Origin: Sandaracinobacteroides sp031425455
GTDB lineage: Bacteria; Pseudomonadota; Alphaproteobacteria; Sphingomonadales; Sphingomonadaceae
Assembly: GCA_031425455.1 (NCBI GenBank)
Contig: JANPJJ010000115.1
Span: 1-8,317 of the forward strand
Length of the DNA: 8,317 nt
Direction: 5' to 3'
Below are positions 1 through 4,324 of this stretch, one piece after another. The notes under the pieces are model-generated. The model was not told the DNA's origin, ran no database searches, and saw nothing but the letters and a program-made list of their open reading frames with translations. The position numbers and the translations under genes are program-made. Positions within the stretch are counted from its first letter, which is position 1. Each line of letters opens with the position of its first letter.

Positions 1-353
1 ACGCCACCATCAGCGCGGTTTCCTACGCCCATAACGTGACCGCCCACCGCCACGGCCACTTCGCCCGCCCGCCCAAGCCGCTCGACGCCAACCAGCTTCG
101 CCTGTTCGAGCTGGTGAAGGCGGTCGGCGCCGACCTGGGCCTCGGGATTGGCTGGCGCCCGGCCGGCGGTGTCTGCGACGGCAACAACCTCGCCGCCACC
201 GGTCTCGCGGTGGTCGACACGCTGGGTGTCCGCGGCGGCGCCATCCACTCGGCGGACGAGTATCTGATCGTGGAAAGCCTGCACGAACGCGCGCAGCTCG
301 CCGCGCTGCTGCTGATGCGGCTGGCTCGGGACGGCTTTGAGCGGGTTTTGTAG
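1..353 (+). CDS. M20-family metallopeptidase / amidohydrolase, 3' end only
   Basis: The reading frame is open from the window edge (first full codon at 3) to TAG at 351-353, so about 116 C-terminal residues are seen and the start lies outside. M20 enzymes are zinc-dependent hydrolases that remove an acyl group or C-terminal residue (ArgE, DapE and carboxypeptidase G2 types). Visible family landmarks are the G-G-V-C-D-G-N-N segment (CDGNN at 174-188), which matches the G-G-x-S/T-D-G/A-N region of the catalytic domain, and G-G-A-I-H-S-A-D-E-Y near the end, whose His (codon 246-248) sits where the family has its last metal-binding His. The closing helix (ESLHERAQLAALLLMRL) is also typical. Substrate cannot be told from this fragment. 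The high GC matches the core genes of the window. A GC hairpin follows at 401-417. Family assignment is firm, subfamily open. Confidence 0.87.
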   Translation, partial: ATISAVSYAHNVTAHRHGHFARPPKPLDANQLRLFELVKAVGADLGLGIGWRPAGGVCDGNNLAATGLAVVDTLGVRGGAIHSADEYLIVESLHERAQLAALLLMRLARDGFERVL

Positions 354-720
354 AGAACAGCTGACTGCCTCCGGCCCCAGCCTTCGCTGGCGCAGGCTCG
401 GCAGGGCTCTGCCCTGCGGCAATCGTTTTCCGGGCACGCGGCGCATTGGGGGAGGTTGGCGCAAGCTGGCCGTGTAGGGCAGCATCGGCTGAGAACGCGG
501 CGATCGGTATCGGACCTCATGGGATTGCAAATGGGCATTTTGTCCCCCGATGTCTCGCGGCTGCGCACGGGGCGGGACAGTCGTGTGGCGCTGCCGGAAC
601 TATTGGTCACTATGGGTGCTAGTAGGCTGTTGGCGGCCCTGCGAGCTTCGTTTGCGGGGCGCGCGAACGTGGCCGGATCAATTCGGGACCTAAGTGGCCC
701 CCGTATGGTAGGAAGTGCTC
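354..720. other. Intergenic region without a convincing gene
   Basis: There is no supportable gene in these 367 bases. Open frames on both strands have no recognisable domain or convincing ribosome binding site. The stretch holds a palindromic element at 401-417 and, at its right end, the ribosome binding site (AGGAAG, 710-715) of the small peptide gene starting at 721. I could not pick out a convincing promoter for that gene: the best -35/-10 pair (TTCGGG 682-687, TATGGT 704-709) would start transcription downstream of or within the ribosome binding site. Confidence 0.5.
401..417. repeat. GC palindrome, terminator-like hairpin and putative dispersed repeat
   Basis: GCAGGGC-TCT-GCCCTGC is a perfect 7-bp stem with a 3-nt loop, 48 bases after the M20 stop codon. 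No T-run follows, so if it terminates transcription it is not a classical intrinsic terminator. Bases 403-417 recur in inverted orientation at 1916-1930. Similar gene-end palindromes (GGGCTCTGCCC cores) are familiar to me from sphingomonad intergenic regions, so a dispersed repeat is the simplest reading. That last point is recollection, not shown here. Confidence 0.5.
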
Positions 721-795
721 ATGAACAGTATCGTATGGCTTGTCGGCGCGGCCGTGATCGTTATCGTTGTCCTGAAGCTTCTTGGTCTCTGGTAG
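721..795 (+). CDS. 24-residue single-span membrane peptide
   Basis: ATG at 721 and TAG at 793-795 enclose 24 codons. The product begins MNSIVWLVG and ends KLLGLW. Residues about 4-18 form one uninterrupted hydrophobic segment rich in Val, Ile and Ala, followed by a single Lys and a hydrophobic tail with a terminal Trp. A good ribosome binding site, AGGAAG (710-715), lies 5 bases before the ATG. The peptide should sit in the inner membrane as one helix. Very short proteins of this pattern (M-N-S-I-x-W-x-V-G) are, as I recall, annotated as hypothetical in sphingomonads, but the function is unknown to me. Type I toxins are also short and hydrophobic, so that remains possible. A strong hairpin follows at 809-834, making this a compact one-gene unit. 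The start and ribosome binding site are clear; the role is open. Confidence 0.68.
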   Translation: MNSIVWLVGAAVIVIVVLKLLGLW

Positions 796-808
796 GCCGG
801 AGGCGCAC

Positions 809-834
809 GGCGTTAGTGCGCAGCACTAATCGCC
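809..834 (+). terminator. Hairpin after the small peptide gene, probable terminator
   Basis: TTAGTGC (813-819) and GCACTAA (823-829) pair perfectly around a GCA loop. The stem extends through GGCG (809-812) and CGCC (831-834) with one bulged T (830), giving 11 base pairs. It begins 14 bases after the stop of the small peptide gene. No T-run follows, so termination strength is uncertain. An RNA-stability element or repeat is an alternative. Confidence 0.5.
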
Positions 835-863
835 GAGACGCCGCAGGCCCGGCCGGCGTGCGG

Positions 864-954
864 CTGGCAGAGCCAGACGACACGACCGACGAGCGGGCTT
901 TGCCCGCAACCTTTCTGCATTGTTCTTCCCAGCGGACTCGGCGGCTTGGCCGCC
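864..954. repeat. Cluster of three short perfect hairpins
   Basis: Three short perfect inverted repeats with 3-nt loops follow one another: CTGGC-AGA-GCCAG (864-876), GCGGGC-TTT-GCCCGC (893-907) and GGCGGC-TTG-GCCGCC (940-954). With 401-417 and 809-834 they make five hairpins between the M20 gene and the TIR gene. They may be terminators read from either side or remnants of dispersed palindromic repeats. No coding frame is supported across them. Confidence 0.4.
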
Positions 955-962
955 GGCCGCCA

Positions 963-991
963 TCCGGTGAGATGATTATACTGTCACCGGA
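963..991. promoter_or_regulatory. 8-bp inverted repeat, possible operator or weak terminator
   Basis: TCCGGTGA (963-970) and TCACCGGA (984-991) are perfect inverted copies separated by 13 AT-rich bases that include TTATACTG. The spacing and AT-rich centre resemble an operator of a dimeric regulator overlapping a promoter. It lies 6 bases before an ATG at 998 on the + strand and 28 bases beyond the stop codon of the TIR gene on the - strand. On that strand it could act as a weak terminator, although no T-run follows. Confidence 0.3.
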
Positions 992-1019
992 ATCGTTATG
1001 GCTGAACCTCAACCGCGAA

Positions 1020-1748
1020 TTAAAATGGTACAGGGTCCTGCGCCTCTTCCAGCCTCCCCTTGGTACGGAGGTCTTTGGACAATAGTTTCACAATATCCGG
1101 TGCAATCTCGTCGGCCGTACGATTACCACGAAGCAACGCCTGTTGCTTCGCAAGGAACCCGGTCGGGTCCTCTTCCATCTTTAGCGAAATAATTTTGGTG
1201 CCCCGTCCGAGGGCGAAACCCACCTCCTGCTGCGTCCAAGCGGATTTTGAAAACCCAACAGTAAGTATCGCAACCATTGCATCCATTGTATTTAATGCAC
1301 GTTCAACTTCGACTTGCCATTCCGCATCTGGTTCAATGTCCATGTGGGCAACAAACCCCGAAATATCATGCTTCTTCAATACTTCCTTTAGGCGCATAGC
1401 CTTATCTTTGTGGGTACTCAGATGAGAGATAAACAATCGGCAGTCTGTCGACTCTTTCCAGTACTCGGGAAGAACAGTGCTTGTTGGCATAGAAAATGCG
1501 GTTGGCACATTTAACTCCGAGGCGATCGTCAAAAGCCGGTTATCTGAAACGCCCGATAGCACCGACTTAGCATATACTCGCTTGCTATTGGGTGAGCTAT
1601 TGATAGGTATCATCGACACACCCGACGCGGCAAAGAACCGATTAATGTCTTCAAACGTATATCGTTTTTGGAGCTCTACACCGATGTTCTCGAGCAATTC
1701 CAAGCGTTCCGTCGGTCGCATAAACTTTGGATAGTCAATCTTCGACAC
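1020..1748 (-). CDS. TIR-domain protein with helical N-terminal domain, candidate anti-phage NADase
   Basis: The 242-residue product has two parts. Residues 1 to about 97 are predicted mostly helical, with an N-S-K-x-x-Y-x-K-x-x-L motif (54-64) and a D-N-R-L-L-T-I-A-x-E-L motif (69-79). This resembles, from memory, the N-terminal domains of AbiJ-type abortive infection proteins, but I cannot assign it firmly. Residues about 102-205 form a TIR domain: strand A C-R-L-F-I-S-H (103-109), strand D A-M-V-A-I-L-T (157-163), then S-A-W-T-Q-Q-E (169-175) and K-I-I-S-L. Glu175, four residues after Trp171, sits where SARM1 and NAD-cleaving bacterial TIRs carry their catalytic Glu. The protein is therefore likely an NAD hydrolase or cyclase, activated by the N-terminal part. 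There is no signal peptide or membrane span. GTG (1746-1748) is the first possible start in an open frame and has only a weak upstream AAAGG; ATG at codon 10 is an alternative. GC is near 40-45% in several sampled lines, far below its neighbours, which suggests horizontal transfer. No partner gene is adjacent. The TIR call is firm; the defence role is inferred. Confidence 0.85.
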   Translation of the reverse strand: MSKIDYPKFMRPTERLELLENIGVELQKRYTFEDINRFFAASGVSMIPINSSPNSKRVYAKSVLSGVSDNRLLTIASELNVPTAFSMPTSTVLPEYWKESTDCRLFISHLSTHKDKAMRLKEVLKKHDISGFVAHMDIEPDAEWQVEVERALNTMDAMVAILTVGFSKSAWTQQEVGFALGRGTKIISLKMEEDPTGFLAKQQALLRGNRTADEIAPDIVKLLSKDLRTKGRLEEAQDPVPF

Positions 1749-1950
1749 TCTGTGAAGACGCCTTTGGACCGAGTGGAAACAATGGGAATAATGTGCTGAT
1801 TAGGCTCAACGCGTGTGGGGCAAATGCATAAGAGTGCTTGTAAAATGGCCCTCATTCCGCTCCCGGACGCACCCTTAAAAACCGTGGGTGCAGGGGCCAC
1901 AGGCTCCTCCCGGGTGCAGGGCAGAGCCCTTGGCCGCCGAAATCCAACCC
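1749..1950. other. TIR gene upstream region and palindromic repeat
   Basis: The AT-rich part (about 1749-1860) must hold the TIR promoter on the - strand, but no -35/-10 pair stands out. From about 1861 the sequence turns GC-rich. GGGTGCAGGG occurs twice in direct orientation (1886-1895 and 1912-1921), and GCACCC/GGGTGC (1869-1874, 1886-1891) can pair. Bases 1916-1930 are an inverted copy of 403-417. The composition change near 1860 is the right-hand edge of the foreign-looking segment. Confidence 0.45.
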
Positions 1951-2352
1951 CTACCCAATCGACCGCCAAGCCGCCCCCAGCTCCTCCACCGACCCAAGCG
2001 TCTCGCTCAGCCCAGGTTCCCGTCCCGCCAGCAGGCGCGCCCTGAGCAGCGCATAGACCTGGTGCAGGCTCGCCGCCACCTCCCCACCCCGAGCGTCATC
2101 CAGAGTCGCATCCAGCCCGTCGATGATGGCCAGCGCCCGTTCGGTGGCGCGCAGACGGCGGGCGGGGTCGTTGTCGCGGGCGGCATTGCGGGCTTCGCGC
2201 AGGGTTTGGGCCAGGCGGTCGAACAGCAGGGCGACGAGCCTATGGGGGGAGGCGGACGCGACGCGGGCTTCGAGCGAGACCTTGCCGTAGTGAGCGAGCG
2301 CGGCGTGGACGGGGGCAGGGCGGGTGGGGGCGCGCGTCAGGGTGTCGAGCAT
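1951..2352 (-). CDS. fliS: Flagellar secretion chaperone FliS
   Basis: FliS binds the C-terminal part of newly made flagellin in the cytosol, keeping it unpolymerised until export, and in many species also affects FlgM/sigma-28 control. The 133-residue length is normal for the family. The diagnostic N-terminal segment is present: H-Y-G-K-V-S-L-E-A-R-V-A-S-A-S-P-H-R-L-V (21-40), followed by a helical bundle including L-L-F-D-R-L (42-47) and I-I-D-G-L-D (76-81). ATG (2350-2352) follows the fliD stop by 10 bases, and its ribosome binding site (GAGGGAG) overlaps that stop, so the two genes form an operon and are probably translationally coupled. A disordered Pro/Ala-rich stretch (7-18) precedes the core. 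No fliT or other flagellar gene follows; the foreign-looking TIR segment begins downstream instead. Confidence 0.93.
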   Translation of the reverse strand: MLDTLTRAPTRPAPVHAALAHYGKVSLEARVASASPHRLVALLFDRLAQTLREARNAARDNDPARRLRATERALAIIDGLDATLDDARGGEVAASLHQVYALLRARLLAGREPGLSETLGSVEELGAAWRSIG

Positions 2353-2362
2353 GGGGGCTCCC

Positions 2363-3802
2363 TCAGTTGTTGGATTTGGTCCAGATGTCGATCTGCTGTT
2401 TCAGAAAGTCTTGGAGCGCGCGGGATTGGCCGACGGCGCGGTCCAGGACGGCGAACTGGCGGGTGTAGGTTTCCTGGGTTCGGGTGATGCGGGCGTCGAG
2501 TGCGGTGCGGTCGCGGGCGATGGCGGCCTGTTCGCGTTGCAGCGCGGTGGGCTGGCCGGCGGACCCTTGCGCGGCCAGGCGGAAGCTGTCGGCGAGCTGG
2601 CGCAGCGGGCCGGCGGGGGCGCCGGGGTTGCTGCGGGTGTTCAGCGCAGTGATCAGCTTCTCGACCGCTTCGGGATGAGCTTCGACGGCGCGGGAGAGCC
2701 GGGCTCCGTCGATGATGAAATTGCCGTTGCGGTCCAGCGTCAGGCCGATTTCGTTGAGGCGCGACGGCGCGCCGCCCAATGGTGTGACGAGCTGGCGCGA
2801 GGGGAGTGCGCCCAGTGCTTGAAGCGCGCGGCGGGTGGCGCTGTCGGAGACGAGCGCGCCGGCCGAGCCGGTGGCGGACAGGCCGCCGGAGAGCTCGCGG
2901 CCCAGGGCGGCCAGTTCATTGAGCGCGCCGGCCACGTCGCGCACGGCCTGGGCCAGCTCGCCGCGGTCGCGCTGCGCCTCGATGGTGACGAGCGTGCCGG
3001 GGGCGGCCCTGGCGAGCGCGAGCCGGGCGCCGGGCACCAGGTCGTTGATGGCGTTGGTGGCGCGGCGCAGCTCGACGCCGTCGATGGCGACCAGCGCGTC
3101 GGTTGCGGTCTGGGTGCGGGCGAGGCCGCCCACCGACCCCTGGGCGAAAGCGAAGGCGGCGAGCGCGGGGGTATCGGCTTCGATCGTGAAGCCGGCGCTT
3201 TCGCCAAGGCTGCCGCGCAGCAGCAGGCGCGAGCCGTTCGAATCGGTGACGATCTGGGCCTGCACCGGCGCGTTTGCGGCGGCGGCGGCATCGTTGATCG
3301 CGTTCCTGAGGCCGGTGAGGCTGTCGTCGCCGGGCGCGATCGTGACGACGAGGTCGGGCACGGTCCCGGCCGTGAAGCCGGTGGCGTCGGTGGTGCCCGC
3401 GACGGCGCCGAAGCGCAGTGTCAGCGTGCCCTGGCCGATCGGGGCGGCGGCATCGGTGACGGCGGCAGACGCCAGCGTCTGCCCCCGGGCCAGTTGGCGC
3501 ACCTCCAGCTGCTGTCGGGCGATGACGGTGCCGGGATCGACCCGGTAGGTCAGGATCGACGGGTCCGAAACGGTCGGGATCCCCGACAGGGAGCCCGACG
3601 ACACCCGGGTGTCGAGCGCGCCCACCAGTGCGTCCAGCGCGGAGCGGAACTGGCCGAGCGCGGAGATGCGCGACGTGACGCGGGCCTGGCGGTCGTCGAG
3701 CAGCGCCTGTCGCGGCGCCCGCTCGGCGGCGACCAGCTGGCCGACCAGCGCCTTCACATCGATGCCGGAGCCGGCGTTCAGCGACGTGAGGATATTGTCC
3801 AT
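2363..3802 (-). CDS. fliD: Flagellar hook-associated protein 2, filament cap FliD
   Basis: FliD forms the oligomeric cap at the tip of the flagellum and guides insertion of exported flagellin. The 479 residues match the usual length. The N-terminus reads M-D-N-I-L-T-S-L-N-A-G-S-G-I-D-V, the standard FliD opening (G-S-G-I-D), followed by the D0 coiled coil (about 20-70). The middle (about 75-235) is the variable head region. The C-terminal domain starts near A-T-D-A-L-V-A-I-D-G-V-E (232-243), contains G-L-T-L-D-R-N-G-N-F-I-I-D (352-364), and ends in a long coiled coil with R-T-Q-E-T-Y-T-R-Q-F-A-V-L-D (438-451). The start is ATG (3800-3802), with only a poor GGGG ribosome binding site very close to it. 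It is transcribed divergently from rne and followed by fliS. Codon use is strongly GC-biased, which also opens a long but spurious frame on the opposite strand. Confidence 0.95.
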   Translation of the reverse strand: MDNILTSLNAGSGIDVKALVGQLVAAERAPRQALLDDRQARVTSRISALGQFRSALDALVGALDTRVSSGSLSGIPTVSDPSILTYRVDPGTVIARQQLEVRQLARGQTLASAAVTDAAAPIGQGTLTLRFGAVAGTTDATGFTAGTVPDLVVTIAPGDDSLTGLRNAINDAAAAANAPVQAQIVTDSNGSRLLLRGSLGESAGFTIEADTPALAAFAFAQGSVGGLARTQTATDALVAIDGVELRRATNAINDLVPGARLALARAAPGTLVTIEAQRDRGELAQAVRDVAGALNELAALGRELSGGLSATGSAGALVSDSATRRALQALGALPSRQLVTPLGGAPSRLNEIGLTLDRNGNFIIDGARLSRAVEAHPEAVEKLITALNTRSNPGAPAGPLRQLADSFRLAAQGSAGQPTALQREQAAIARDRTALDARITRTQETYTRQFAVLDRAVGQSRALQDFLKQQIDIWTKSNN

Positions 3803-3839
3803 GCCCCGTGGTTACGGCGCATCGGCGCCATGCTTAATC

Positions 3840-3847
3840 GGGGGGGG
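3840..3847. repeat. G8 homopolymer upstream of fliD
   Basis: Eight consecutive G residues on the + strand (C8 in the fliD sense) lie 38-45 bases before the fliD start codon, in its likely leader or promoter. Homopolymers of this length are prone to slipped-strand change. It is followed by AGGG, so the purine run is longer still. Confidence 0.75.
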
Positions 3848-4212
3848 AGGGCTGGGGTTTTCGGAGCCCTGCCGGGGCCAAGCTGCCCCTTGCCGCAACC
3901 TGTTGCCGGTGCTAGCGGATGTGGCGAGGCATGTTTGCTTGAAGGACGCCGAGGACGGGACCGCGTGTGATCGCAGCCCGCCGATACGCTCCCGGCTTGA
4001 TGCCCCGGGCCCCTGGTCACCGCCAGCTGCAAGCCCGAACGATTGTCGGGGTGGAATGACTGTTTTCGTGATTCAGGAAGATGTCGGCAAGGTCTGGTCC
4101 GCAAGGAGCCGGGCCTTGCAGGCGTTCCGCATCCCCGCTTTGCCGACCCGTTTTCTGCCGACCTATCCTGTGCCGCACGCCACCCGGCGCCGGCGCCATG
4201 CACACAAGTTCC

Positions 4213-4320
4213 GCGCCTCTGGCGCGACATTCATAGCCCGCGCCTCTGGCGCCTTTTCAAGCACATGCGCCTCCGGCGCTTCTTCAAGCACATGCGCCTC
4301 CGGCGCAGGGAGACTTCATC
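4213..4320 (+). repeat. Four tandem 27-bp hairpin repeats in the rne leader
   Basis: Four copies start at 4213, 4240, 4267 and 4294, exactly 27 bases apart, and the last ends at the base before the rne ATG. Each opens with GCGCC-TCY-GGCGC, a 5-6 bp GC stem with a 3-nt loop (TCT in copies 1-2, TCC in copies 3-4), followed by a 14-base linker. Copies 2 and 3 share the linker core TTCAAGCACAT, giving a 24-base exact direct repeat (4256-4279 and 4283-4306). Copy 4 replaces the linker with the ribosome binding site. The palindrome at 4186-4197 begins exactly one period upstream and may be a decayed fifth copy. If transcribed, the leader would be four evenly spaced stem-loops in front of the ribosome site. 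Confidence 0.85.
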
Positions 4321-4324
4321 ATGA
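4265..4324 (+). CDS. Possible Arg-rich leader peptide overlapping the rne start
   Basis: ATG codons at 4265 and 4292, each in a repeat linker, open the same frame. It stops at TGA 4322-4324, overlapping the rne ATG as ATGA. The products would be 19 or 10 residues, starting M-R-L-R-R and ending R-E-T-S-S. The same frame is open further upstream to a TTG at 4043. No good ribosome binding site precedes 4265 or 4292. The overlap geometry is that of translational coupling, but it may be only a by-product of the 27-bp (9-codon) repeat. Confidence 0.2.
   Translation: MRLRRFFKHMRLRRRETSS
4307..4312 (+). promoter_or_regulatory. rne ribosome binding site
   Basis: AGGGAG ends 8 bases before the rne ATG at 4321. 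Its first base, A4307, can pair with T4293 and close the fourth leader hairpin, so folding of that hairpin directly abuts the site. This fixes the rne start at 4321. Confidence 0.75.

Larger units (their letters stand above)
3803..4320. promoter_or_regulatory. Divergent fliD/rne control region
   Basis: These 518 bases separate two divergent genes and must contain both promoters, though I cannot place either with confidence. Visible structure, left to right: a G8 run (3840-3847) 38-45 bases upstream of the fliD start; an AGGGCT/AGCCCT hairpin (3848-3853 with 3865-3870); a GGGGC/GCCCC hairpin (about 3874-3889); a CCCGA/TCGGG hairpin (4034-4050); a 12-bp perfect palindrome GGCGCCGGCGCC (4186-4197); and four tandem hairpin repeats up to the rne ATG. 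The right half (about 4040-4320) is probably the transcribed rne leader. Long rne leaders are known in enterobacteria, where RNase E regulates its own message through them. Confidence 0.55.

Noticed and set aside
456..1085. 209-codon + frame through the hairpin-rich intergenic region
   Set aside because: It runs through the small peptide gene, several hairpins and the TIR gene 3' end, has no ribosome site or domain, and its composition is unlike a protein.
354..1950. tRNA gene, integrase or CRISPR array explaining the TIR insertion
   Set aside because: I looked for a cloverleaf with a T-loop motif, a recombinase frame and regularly spaced repeats in this segment and found none.
1676..1969. 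97-codon - strand frame overlapping the TIR gene start, as a possible partner gene
   Set aside because: It crosses the compositional junction and the palindromic repeat, overlaps the TIR coding region, and has no domain-like segments.
3865..3881. Sigma-54-like GG-N10-GC element (TTGGCCCCGGCAGGGCT, - strand) 63 bases upstream of fliD
   Set aside because: The spacing fits, but the -12 half is GGGC rather than TTGC and the site lies within hairpin arms of GC-rich DNA, where such matches arise by chance.
2324..3970. 548-codon open frame on the + strand opposite fliD
   Set aside because: The translation is Gly/Ala/Gln/Arg-rich with no domain, and fliD on the other strand is unmistakable. High GC at third positions keeps the antisense frame open.
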